Source: Nemertoderma westbladi (lineage: Eukaryota > Xenacoelomorpha > Nemertodermatida > Nemertodermatidae). From it: DNA of 64,000 nucleotides. This document shows positions 34,297-45,359 of this stretch, one piece after another. A program made the position numbers and the translations under genes. The DNA is taken from positions 107,494 to 171,493 of the forward strand of contig JAUCBJ010001071.1 of NCBI GenBank assembly GCA_032718475.1. Direction: 5' to 3'. Each line of letters starts with the position of its first letter. Positions within the stretch are counted from its first letter, which is position 1. Under the pieces are notes generated by a model, which saw only the letters and a program-made list of their open reading frames with translations, did not search any database and was not told the DNA's origin.

Positions 34297-36215
34297 ATGG
34301 CTGATAATTTGACTGTAGTCATAAAATACTGGAACTGTGGGTACGGGCTCAATTGGTCCTCATATATACTAGGCTTAATTAGCAACCCGAAACTGAAAGT
34401 AACCAGCGAAGAAATCTCACCTAACCGTCGATCGGATTTGTGGGGCGCGGCGGTAGGTGTTGACCTAATTGTATGTGTCCTCACACCGGGATTGCTCGAA
34501 CACATTCATAGAAACTGTTGCGTTATACGTGATCGCCCCATCTGCATTGGTGTATTACTTGGGGAAGGCCTAGAGGCTAGTCAGCTGCCTGACTCTCTAA
34601 CTAACAAATGGAGAATCCTAGATGGAACAGCGGCTAGAGCGGTGTCTGAAAGTAACCTTGATGTCAAGTGAGTTGACAAAACTGTTCGATATCAGGTGTT
34701 AAAGTACAGGGTTCGATCCCGGTTCAGTTCTCTTTGTTGTAAAGTTCGTGTACAGCCAGCTTGCTGGGTTTTCTACATAGTTATTATTATAATAATACGG
34801 TCGGTAGGCCTGTAGTGTAGGCCCTTACTAATAAGTGATCCATATCTCCCTTTTCATGTGTAGTCTTACTTCCAGTTTAGGCATATGTAGACTACAATCT
34901 CGTGATGTTATATTTTAAGAAAGAATAAGGCGGCTTTGTACTTTAAGTTAAACTAAAGATAAAATCTACTCTATACGCTTTAAACAGTGTGGGTCCTTTT
35001 TTTTATTGTTGTGCAGGTAAGTCACCGTTTCAGTTACTGTATCATGTAGCCCTTCTGTACATTTTGCGGTTTTTTTTCAGATTGTTGCAAATTGTCAACA
35101 CCAGTCTATCTCAAATAAAAGGTTCTGGAGATATTACACATGACCCGCAACCAATGCCTAACCATTCTTTGGAGTCCATGAAATCTAAAAGGTTCTTCAG
35201 GTCAACTCCAAATTTATTAAATAGCGACGAACCAACGGAGTATGAGCCGATAAGCCCACATAATACCAGTGCAGATACAACGTCCGCTGGGGTCGTGGTT
35301 AAGAAACAGAGTTTTGGGAGACGATTATTTGGAAAACATCGGGAAAGAAAAGGTGGAGATATCAAAGAAAAGAAACCCGAAGAATCATCATCCTCACAAA
35401 AGAAAACCAATAAAATCACTGGTTTATTTCCTCCCAAACATTGCTATACAGTTGGAGATGAGATCGGTATAATGTTTAATTCTGGATTCTTAAAAGATAT
35501 CAAAAAATATCAAGTTAAATTCTCCTCAGCAGCAGGATGTAAAACCATGAAAGGGTCAGTTTATTCGAGCAACCTACTAGGATGTTTTATTCCGAGTCTC
35601 AGAGGACACATCACTCTTGAGGTACGTCAAGGTGCCAACTTTATCGACACCAATGATATATTTGTTCAAACTCTCAACGCCTATTTCGAATCGGTACTCG
35701 ATGGCATCTTACAACCGTGTGACTTTATACTGGAATCTGTTGGGGCAAAAACTTTAGAGGAATTGGATGACTTACTCACCGCTGGATTCGCAAGGGTAAA
35801 GCCCGAATTTAAATTTGACATTTTATTAGAGAATCGACCATCTTATATATCGTACACTCCACTGCACTTTGCAGCCGAATACGGCCTTCTGCAACTTTGC
35901 TCCAGCTTGATGGATTGTCCTGGTTCTAGAAATGCCCTTTATATACAGAACTTGAAGAACATGACGCCTTTGCAGTTGTCTCAGCTAAATGGGCGTGAGG
36001 AAGTGAGCGCTTTACTGAGACAGATGGCCGGGGTTAGAGATAGTGGAGTGGGTAGCTGGGGTGGAAGCAGTTGTGCGTCGGAAAGCCCCGGTGATGATGG
36101 TGGAAATGCCACAGACTTATTGGCAATATATGCCGTGGATAGTGACCAATCAAGCGATCCAGATACTGTAGTTGAAGGTGATGAAGACGAAGGTGATTCA
36201 GTCAGACCCCTATGA
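34297..36215 (+). CDS. TIR-DBB-ankyrin signalling adaptor, BCAP/PIK3AP1-BANK1-Dof family
   Basis: Two exons: 34297-34667 and 35081-36215. The donor is GTGAGT at 34668. The acceptor is TTTTTTTCAG ending at 35080. Both sides are phase 2, giving a 501-residue protein. I chose ATG 34297 because the codon before it is only a GTG. Residues 5-115 have the alternating beta-alpha pattern of the TIR-like domain that opens BCAP (hydrophobic L-I-V-C-V-L-T near 62). Residues 124-235 are a Ser/Lys-rich linker. Residues about 237-375 form the DBB (Dof/BCAP/BANK) domain, starting P-K-H-C-Y-T-V-G-D. Residues about 380-445 are ankyrin-like (T-P-L-H-F-A-A). Family members are cytoplasmic adaptors linking immune or growth-factor receptors to PI3-kinase. 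Vertebrate BCAP is about 800 residues with Y-x-x-M motifs; here the tail is short and acidic and I see none. Confidence 0.82.
34668..35080 (+). other. Phase-2 intron of the adaptor gene with a tRNA B-box-like relic
   Basis: GT-AG intron of 413 bp. At 34709-34720 it contains GGGTTCGATCCC, matching the pol III B box, so a decayed tRNA-derived SINE may have inserted here. No A box is evident. Confidence 0.6.
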
Positions 36216-38729
36216 TGTTTTACATCAAGTTGGCTGATTTGGTCCCTTCCTTCAATGGGGATAACTTACTGAGAGCTGATTAGGGAAAGACTAATGGCGT
36301 ACGTGGGCCAAAACTGAGTTATTAATTTTATTTGGTTTATAAATTATTGTGCTATGCTAGTGCTAGATTCTGTCTCAATTAGACAAACTCGTTTATTTTA
36401 TTTATGTTGCTGCGGGGATTAACTAATCCCCTAATTGAATTAGCTATATAATTATAACGTACTGTAGGTCGACTGTATGGTCTAAATGGTTGTCGATGCG
36501 TTAAGTAGCGGATCCAATATGTTTTACTGACCTACGGTAGCAGATGACGAGGGGATTTAGAATCCAAATCCACCTCTTTTTGGTTACGATGCTGGATGGC
36601 TTACGAATTTCAAACCCTAATATTGTGTACAGTATTTGTATTATACTTATGCTACCATTGTAATAATTTGGCGTGTACAGTAGGCAAATTTCCAATTGGG
36701 GTGTCGTTTCAGCCTTCCCATAGGGTTAATGTTAATTTATATTGAAAAATTAGTGCCTAGAACGCTATAGAAGTAAAAATTTTACATCAAACTGTGTTCC
36801 GAAATTTAGTTTATTGTTTTGGTTAGAAAAGCCTGCCATTATGACCTGCTACTTTCATTTTAAAGGTACCGTAAATAGTGAATATCGAAATTAAATATTC
36901 GCGAAATTAAGTTAATATGTTAAAATAGGCTGTGATACTATGTACGACACCCCAATTGGTAATATGCGTAGGCGTAGACCTACAGTTACAGTACAGTAGG
37001 GCTATATTTTAAACGGAATGGTTACTGTAATATTATTGAATTTATAAAATAAATCGATTAAATTGAATTTGAAAATTAAATAAAGTCTCGAGTTATATTA
37101 TTATTCAAAATTTTCTTGTAGATTCTCCCAATAATGTCTGATACTGTACCTGAAATGACTTGAAAAAAGCTTATATTTATGCGATAATTAAGTTACACGC
37201 CGCATTTCGACATGATTTTACATATATTCACTACTTGAGAAATAACATAATCTGAATAACTGCTGGATCATCCAATATGTTTACTGGCCGCATGTTTATA
37301 AAGTCATATTTCTGTTAATTACAGATACTGTAGTTGCAATCACAATGCAACCTTCTTCAGTGAGAAATAGAAGGAAAAAACTGCTGGTTACCATCAAAAT
37401 TAACCCTGTGTAATTGACTTTCTTTATTGTTTTGGTTAGAATAACGTGTGCCACTGTAACCTGCTCTATATGGCATCTGATCTGATTAACAGAAATTCAA
37501 TCAATATTGTGCAGATATTGATTCAATATGCAAACATATTGAATTAATATTCTCAAATATTGAATCAATATTCGCACATATTGCATCAATATGTTGACAT
37601 GCTTAACATTTATGTAGGTATGAATGTAGGTATGAATGTAGGTATGAATGTAGAATATAGAATGCATTTATGTAGATAATCAAATTGGAAATCAGCAATT
37701 ATTTAAGAGGAAGAGGGAGAAATATATTGGCTACTATAGATGTCTCTTTACGCGGACCTAAACATATTATATCAGTATTTAGAGTGTGTGTAATAACTAG
37801 AAAGCCAGCAAGCTGACTTTAAACGAACCTGCCCCTCAAACCAGTACCCTGAGTGAGCGAAAATTAAACCACGAAAATTCATCAACTCAAGGATAGAAAC
37901 ACCAGCTGCTGGTACTCATGAGTAAGCTACTACTACTGTATTGATTGAATGGATAGGCCCAAACTGCACAGAAGTATATTACTTGCTAAATTTATTACTC
38001 TCTCACTCCATCCCAGACAGTAATCAAACGCCAACTGTTAGTTTATATAATGTATTACTCCGCCAGTAGCTCTTCCCAGTGAATTCTATGGGAATATCTA
38101 TTAAGGTTACTTACTCACTGCTATGTTAGGTGGAAGGCCAGCTGAATGGATTGTAAGCACTGTGCCGTTCAAATGTTTTATAGGTTGATGATAATGAATG
38201 GAGAGGGACCCAACTACTTTACACTACGTTATGTCCATGGACGGTCTCCTTATAGCCAGCTTAGGCTGGCTTTTCTAGTTGAATCATATTATTATGCAAC
38301 CAATAATTTTCTCTTTTACACGAATTTGTGCGTTTTTTGACGGACTAACAAATTTTCGCGACGTTCTGTTCGAGATTGGCGATATTTGAAAAGCTTGGTG
38401 AATGAAAAACTTGGTGCATGTACTCGACGAGTTGAAATCGGTAAAATTGGACTTTAAAGTTTCAAAACCGCTATTTTTCAGTGACCCTGTTATCGAAACG
38501 CCACAAAAATATACAGTCTTGTGCGCAACCAAAATTCATGTAGAGTTTGTTATTAAATGTTTTGCGTACCTGCTTGAGTTTTTGAGATATTGGATGGTTA
38601 TACACACACACATCGTGTTTTTGAACGGCTGAACTCTCGACAAGAACTACCCTGGCCTATTAATTGGCAGGTTCGTTATAATCAAGGTGTACTTGGTACT
38701 TGTATCCAGTATAATAAACTGAACCACTA
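36216..38729. other. Intergenic stretch with short tandem and dispersed repeats
   Basis: No supportable gene. Copies of TTTATTGTTTTGGTT lie at 36810-36824 and 37423-37437, each followed by a CCTGCT word. At 37495-37600, ATATTGAATCAATAT-like units recur. At 37608-37660, ATGAATGTAGGT is repeated. The ORFs at 38146-38632 show no coding character. Confidence 0.55.
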
Positions 38730-39172
38730 ATATCTCCACATAATAAATGCATAATTACAAACACCTCGAAAAATACAGCTTGCCAACACATTGTTACTAT
38801 CAATAATCAAAAAATCAGTGGCTAATAAAATGGCAGCTGGCTTTTGAAATTAATACTCCATATCTCAAGAACCTGTGGCCTAGTGGTTGTAGTCTCGGCT
38901 TCCACCTGGAGGTCCCAGGTTCGAATCCGACACCACGCTGATGAGACCCAGTAAGGTCGAAACGCGTACGTGGTTTGGAGAGATATGAGATACTAATTTC
39001 AAGAAAAATTACGCGATTCTTAAATTTGTACACTACCCGGTTAAAAAGTACGCATGTGATGGGATTAGTCCTACAATTGCGCCAATAAATTATTAAAATA
39101 AGTTATTTTCGGTAAAATAAACTTGTCATTCAAGGTAAAGACCCCTAGATCCCTTCCTATAATATAATAAAT
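38730..39172 (+). mobile_element. Single copy of the tRNA-head/hammerhead retroelement
   Basis: About 430 bp matching the 412-bp units at 62433-63258. It has the A-box-like TGGCCTAGTGG at about 38877-38887, the B box GGTTCGAATCC at 38918-38928, the hammerhead at 38932-38974, and a body containing AAAAAGTACGCATGTGATGG and GACCCCTAGATCCCTTCC. The unit's other portion (CACCTCGAAAAATACAGCTT) lies on the left at 38762 and again at 39487 after an unrelated insertion at about 39181-39485. The locus was therefore probably also a multimer before being split. Confidence 0.75.
38932..38974 (+). ncRNA. Type I hammerhead ribozyme, copy 1
   Basis: Helix I ACCACG (38932-38937) pairs with CGTGGT (38969-38974). 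CTGATGA follows helix I, then helix II GACC/GGTC with loop CAGTAA, then GAAA. The short helix III region is ACGCGT. The cleavage triplet is GTA, with cutting predicted after A38968. All core nucleotides required of hammerheads are present. Confidence 0.82.
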
Positions 39173-39180
39173 GCATAACT

Positions 39181-39485
39181 AGAGACGGCGTCAAGACGCC
39201 GTTAAGCAAGTCGGAAGTCATCAATCAAATGTAAATTCCATCAACAAGCTGTCATTGGTGTTATTTTACCATTGCGCCTATGGCGTTTTTTCGTTTATGT
39301 CTATTTTTCGAGCCCACGGCTCATGGACGAAATAGCGGAACATACCAGGGACCTTAGAATCGCGGTATCTAGCCGCTGTGAAAATTTCATCAAAATCGTT
39401 AGAGTAGTTTTGGCTGTAGATCAGCCAGTCAGCCAGCCAGCCAGCCAGTCAATCAGCCAACAATTCTTACAGTAATCAAGTCCTA
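39181..39485. mobile_element. Unclassified ~300-bp insertion in the retrozyme copy
   Basis: Interrupts the hammerhead element. The left end has GACGGCGTCAAGACGCCG (a hairpin) and TAAGCAAGTCG. The right end has CGACTTGCTAATA, its approximate inverse, so weak terminal inverted repeats exist. The interior carries a CAGC-rich run (39423-39465). No ORF of note. Confidence 0.5.
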
Positions 39486-39766
39486 CGACTTGCTAATAAC
39501 AAACACCTCGAAAAATACAGCTTGCCAACACATTGTTACTGTCACACCCCAATCACAACATCTAACAGTAGGCTGGTAGGCCCTACAGCGCATTTGTCAA
39601 GTTGTACCGGTACCCTCAGTCAGTCACTGCCTCATTACAGTTTTATAGTTAGTACTGTAACTGTAGTAGGCCTACTCCCGGCAGAACACTACAGTACTGC
39701 AGTACTACCGGTACTGAAACAGTGCATCAGTGAATAATTTAACATCAACAATCCTGCAATCTGACA

Positions 39767-40312
39767 ATGCGCGTAGAGAGGTGTTATTTCTGTTCCTGCC
39801 CTGTTTACCCTGGACACGGAATTTTGTTTGTGAGAAACGACTCGAAACAGTTCCAATTCTGTCGCCCAAAATGTCACAAAGCGTTTAACCGAAAGAAAAA
39901 CCCGAGGAAAGTGCGTTGGACGAAAGCGTTCCGGAAAGCCTCGGGAAAGGAGCTGACGGTGGACGCGGCCTTCGAGTTCGAGAAGCGGAGAGACTGTCCG
40001 TTAAAATACAACCGAGAACTTTGGGGTAAAACTCTGACAGCGATGAAACGCATAGAGGCTATTCGAACGCGGCGGTTTAATCGACACATCGAGAGGCGGT
40101 TGAAGAAGGGAGACGAACTCCTCAAACAAGCGGACATTAGGGAGGTTAATAAGAACATTCATTTAGCGACATCAGTTAAAGCACGTCGGAAGGAAGTTGT
40201 TATAGAACCGGAGACTACCGGAAGGGAACGTTCCGTTCCCATGGAGGAGGAGTTACTGGCCCCGGTTATTCATCACGAAACTCAGGATATGGAAGTTATG
40301 GAGGAAAATTAA
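39767..40312 (+). CDS. RSL24D1: RSL24D1 / RLP24 ribosome biogenesis protein, intronless
   Basis: An intact 181-codon ORF matching the eL24-like family. RLP24 (human RSL24D1) occupies the eL24 site on pre-60S particles in the nucleolus and is later exchanged for eL24 in the cytoplasm. The N-terminal treble-clef zinc motif is visible as C6-x2-C9 and C32-x3-C36. After it come [11 protein letters not shown] and F-E-F-E-K-R-R, hallmark blocks of the family. A basic helix follows to about residue 130, then a divergent acidic tail ending M-E-V-M-E-E-N. Human RSL24D1 has 163 residues, so the tail here is longer. The vertebrate gene is split by several introns. This one has none, so it is either a gene that lost introns or a retrocopy that stayed intact. 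No A-tail or flanking duplication is visible. ATTAAA at about 40360 could serve polyadenylation. Confidence 0.93.
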   Translation: MRVERCYFCSCPVYPGHGILFVRNDSKQFQFCRPKCHKAFNRKKNPRKVRWTKAFRKASGKELTVDAAFEFEKRRDCPLKYNRELWGKTLTAMKRIEAIRTRRFNRHIERRLKKGDELLKQADIREVNKNIHLATSVKARRKEVVIEPETTGRERSVPMEEELLAPVIHHETQDMEVMEEN

Positions 40313-40899
40313 ACAGATAAATCTGTAAATAAGTTCTTGTGTTTCCAGTTTTATTTAAAATTAAAGTCTTATATTAAGCGACTAAACGTGGCAACGTAAA
40401 CTGGTAATATAATTACGTACACGTGCTTTTCTGCCCTTGCTATATTTGAATTTCCGTTGTGCAAATTATATTGAGAATGGATGACGGAATTGGGTTGATA
40501 TCAGAATTTCACACCAGTTACATTCATCATTACTTAAGATAGTATAATGTGACCCCGACTTAAGATAAACATGTAAATTTCCAATAAGAGATTCCATTAC
40601 GAAATATTTTATGAAGCGCCATTTTTTTTGTCAGATTTACGTTCGGAATTGGAATTGTCCTGGGTCGCTTCTCAAAATGAAAAATATTGGTGGTATATAA
40701 AAACATATTATAAAATATTATTGTAAAAAACGGTCCTCAGCCTTAATAAAAAGCATGATTCCTTCCATGTGTGAAGTAGAAATGTATTGAAACTGTGTAG
40801 TTAAGTTATAAAAATATTTATTTAAATTTTTTCATTAAATTCTGTGGGTCCATATGGGCAGTGGGCACAGTGTAACACCGTAGTAATGTTGCCGATACC
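40313..40899. other. 3' flank of RSL24D1, no gene seen
   Basis: AT-rich, no coding signal. It ends where the 44-bp minisatellite starts. Confidence 0.5.
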
Positions 40900-43800
40900 A
40901 TTTTACAAACTACACGAACACCATATTACCACACTAAATGCAGCTTATTCTACTGAACACCATAACACCAACGCACTAACTGCACCTTATCCTATTCTTA
41001 ACACCATAACACCACCACACTAACTGCACCTTATCCTATTCTGAACACCATAACACCACCACACTAACTGCACCTCATCCTATTCTGAACACAATAACCC
41101 CATCACACTAACTACACTTTATCCTATTCTGAACACCATAACACCACCACACTAACTGCACCTTATCCTATTCTGAACACCATAACACCACCACACTAAC
41201 TGCACCTTATCCTATTCTGAACACCATAACACCACCACACTAACTGCACCTTATCCTATTCTGAACACAATAACCCCATCACACTAACTACACTTTATCC
41301 TATTCTGAACACCATACCATAACACCACCACACTAACTGCACCGTATCCTATTCTTAACACCATATCACCACCACACTAACTGCACCTCATCCTATTCTG
41401 AACACAATAACCCCATCACACTAACTACACTTTATCCTATTCTGAACACCATAACACCACCACACTAACTACACCTTATCCTATTCTGAACAACATATTA
41501 CCACCACACTACCTACACCTTATCATATTTTGAACACCGTATCAACACCACACTGCTGCACCTTATCATATTCTGAATACCATATCACCACCACACTAAC
41601 TGCACATTATCATATTCAGAACACCATAACACCACCACACTAACTGCACCTTATCCTATTCTGAACACCATAACACCACCATACTAACTGCACTTTATCC
41701 TATTCTGAACACAATGCACCCTATCGTAATCTGAACACCATTACACTACCACACTAACTGCACCTTCTTATTCTTTTCTTAACACCATAACAACACCACA
41801 CGAACTAGACCTCATTCCCTTCTGAACACCATAACACCACCACCACACTAAGTTCACCTTATCGTAATCTGCAACACAATATCACCACCACATTAACTGC
41901 ACCATTTCTTAACACCATAACAACACCACACTAACTACTCCTTATCGTATTCTGAACACCATATAACCACCACAGTACTGCAACTTATCCTATTCTGAAC
42001 ACCATAACACCACCACACTAACTACACCTTATCCTATTCTGAACAGCAAAACACCACCACCACACTAAGTACACCATATCCTACTCTGAACAACATAACA
42101 CCACGCCACTAACTGCATCTTGTCCTACTCTGAACACATTGTCACCACCGCACTAATTGCACCTTATCGTATTCTGAACACCATATCACCACCACACTAA
42201 CTGCACCTTATCCTACTGAACACTATATCACCACCACACTAACTGCACCTTATCGTATTCTGAACAGCATGTCACCGCCACACTAACTACACCTTACCCT
42301 ACTGAACACTATATCACCACCACACTAACTGCACCTTATCGTATTGTGAACACAATGTCACCGCCATACTAACTACACCTTATCCTACTGAACACTATAT
42401 CACCACCATACTAACTGCACCTTATCCAATTCTGAACACCAAATCACCACTACACTAACTGCACCTTATCCAATTCTGAACACTGCACCTTATCATATTC
42501 TGAACACCATAACACCACCGCACTACTGCACCTTATCCTACTGAACACTATATCATCACCAAACTAACTGTGTGTCAACCTTACCCTATTCTGAACACCA
42601 TATCACCACCACACTAACTGCACCTTATCCAATTCTCAACAGTGCACCTCATCATATTCTGAACACCATAACACCACCACACTACTGCACCTTATCCTAC
42701 TGAACACTATATCATCACCAAACTAACTGTGTGTCAACCTTACCCTATTCTGAACACCATATCACCACCACACTAACTGCACCTTATCCAATTCTGAACA
42801 CTGCACCTTATCATATTCTGAACACAATCACACAACCACACTACTGCACCTTATCCTACTGAACACTACATAATCACCAGACGAAGTGTGTGTCAACCTT
42901 ACCATATTCTGAACACCATATCACCACCACACTACTGCACCTTATCCGACTGAACACTATATCACCACCACACTAACTGCACCTTATCGTATTCTGAACA
43001 CCATGTCACCGCCACACTAAGTACACCTTATCCTACTGAACACTATATCACCACCACACTAACTGCACCTTATCGTATTCTGAACACCATATCACCACCA
43101 CACTAACTGCACCTTATCCTACTGAACACCGTATCACCACTACACTAACTGCACCTTATCCAATTCTGAACACTGCATCTTATCATATTCTGAACACAAT
43201 AACACCACCACACTACTGCACCTTATCCTACTCAACACTATATCACCACCACACTATCTGCACCTTATCGTATTCTGAACACCATATCACCACCACACTA
43301 CTGCACCTTATCCAATTCTGAACACTGCACCTTATCATATTCTGAACACAATAACACAACCTCACTATTGCACATTATCCTACTGAACACTACATAATCA
43401 CCAAACTAAGTCTGTGTCAACCTTACCATATTCTAACACCATATCACCACCACACTACTACACGTTATCCGCCTGAACACTATATCACCACCACACTAAC
43501 TGCACCTTATTGTATTCTGAACACCATATCACCACCACACTAACTGGAACTGCACCTTATCCAATTCTGAACACTGCACCTATTCTGAACACAATAACAC
43601 AACCACACTACTGCGCCTTATCCTACTGAACACTACATAATCACCAAACTAAGTGTGTGTCAACCTTACCATATTCTGAACACCATATCACCACCATACT
43701 AACTGCACCTTATCATATTCTGAACACCATATCACCACCACACTAACTACACCTTATCATATTCTGAACACCGTATCAACACCACACTAACTGCACCTTA

Positions 43801-44260
43801 TCCTATTCTGAACACCATATCACCACCAGTCCACCACACTAACTGCACCTTATCCTATTCTGAACACCATATCACCACCACACTAACTACACCTTATCCT
43901 ATTCTGAACACCATATCACCACCACACTAACTGCACCTTATCCTATTCTGAACACCATATCACCACCAGTCCACCACACTAACTGCACCTTATCCTATTC
44001 TGAACACCATATCACCACCACACTAACTACACCTTATCCTATTCTGAACACCATATCACCACCACACTAACTGCACCTTATCCTATTGTGAATACCGTAT
44101 CAACACCACAATGACTAAGTGATTACACCTTATCATATTCTGAACACTGTATCAACACCACACTGCTGCACCTTTTCCTATTCTGAACCCCATCAAGACA
44201 ACACTGTTGCACCTTATCCTATTCTGAACCCCATCACCACCACACTGCTGCAACTTATCG
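40900..44260. repeat. 3.4-kb minisatellite with a 44-bp unit and higher-order structure
   Basis: About 75 copies of a 44-bp unit, built of CCATAACACCACCACACTAA, CTGCACCTTATCC and TATTCTGAACA, with many substitutions and indels. Superimposed higher-order repeats are visible. A ~158-bp block with GTGTGTCAACCTTACC recurs near 42570, 42730 and 42887, and with altered spacing near 43408 and 43650. A 131-bp block with CACCACCAGTCCACCACACT recurs at about 43815 and 43947. The array fills the space between RSL24D1 and TPGS2. The short ORF at its right end is not coding. Confidence 0.95.
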
Positions 44261-45329
44261 GAAACTCATCGAACCGGTATTTGTATTTATCGCTCGTAAA
44301 ATGTTATCCCGGTAAGCTCCATTACAACAGCGTTATTTACCATACGATTATTATACGCACCGAGGAACTGATAAAGAGGCATTCTTAAGTCAATTCGAAC
44401 AATTTTTTCTTAAATTCATCTTATATTTTTTATGTTACACCATTCAATATAATTTATTTTTCTAATTTCACCAATTTATACTCGTTTCGCAGTTTATCGG
44501 AGACTGTGTATTGGATCCCCGCGATCCGTATCCCAAATATTTCACACAGGTCGTCTTTTCTACTTAAGGCGCGTTTCTTTATAACTTAATTTCTTAACTT
44601 CCTGAATTTGATTTCTTTTTTTTTAAACGTAATTTCTAGAAACTTCATGTCACATCACTAATTGATACGTAGGGCCTATAATCATGAGTTTTTTTTGAAA
44701 AATTGATCCAGCATTTTTATATGAGGTTTTTACCTGTTTATGAGCTATTTTCAAGCTCTTTTTGAGCTTTATTCTATGTTTTTTATGTTTAAATATTCCC
44801 AAATTTTCAGATTCATTTTGAAGCAATGGATTTCTTGAATTTTTTTTCAACGAGAAGGAGCTCGAAAAAATACATCGCGGAAACGGGCCTATTAGCATGT
44901 TCTATAAATCAGCTGATCTGCATACTGTAGCAACGCCCAGCAACCACATAAACAATGTGCAAGCGGATGTTGTGATAGATAACTTCCGCATACAGTATTA
45001 GCACTCTAGGTTGGGACTGCCTCGCAAAGCCTAAAATCAAGGCCTTTCTGGAAGAGGTGGCCTTGGTCGAAAAGTATTTCAAATACAAAGAGAGGGGAAG
45101 GGTCTCTTGTCGCAGTCAAAATTAAACCCGATCGATGATACGAACCAATATGAAACGTACTAGCGTGTACGACATTATTGGGTTTATTGTTTTAGTTAGA
45201 ATCTTTTTCCTTAACTGATGATTAAGAGATATTAATTCACCGCGAGCATTTGTTTCAATTGTCTACATTTTTCTCCCCTGTCTCTTCAAATATATTTATA
45301 ACATTAATACCGGTGCAGTGTTCTAGCTG
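44261..45329. other. 5' flank of TPGS2, no gene seen
   Basis: AT-rich with no supportable ORF. A copy of the dispersed TTTATTGTTTT motif is at 45183. The TPGS2 promoter is expected here, but no distinct element stands out. Confidence 0.5.
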
Positions 45330-45359
45330 ATGTTAAATTTATACGTATTTATATTAATT

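Noticed and set aside
38146-38632. ORFs upstream of the retrozyme copy
   Set aside because: Composition is that of repeat or intergenic sequence, with no domain or splice context.
44119-44388. ORF at the right end of the 44-bp minisatellite
   Set aside because: Mostly minisatellite; its remainder shows no protein signal.
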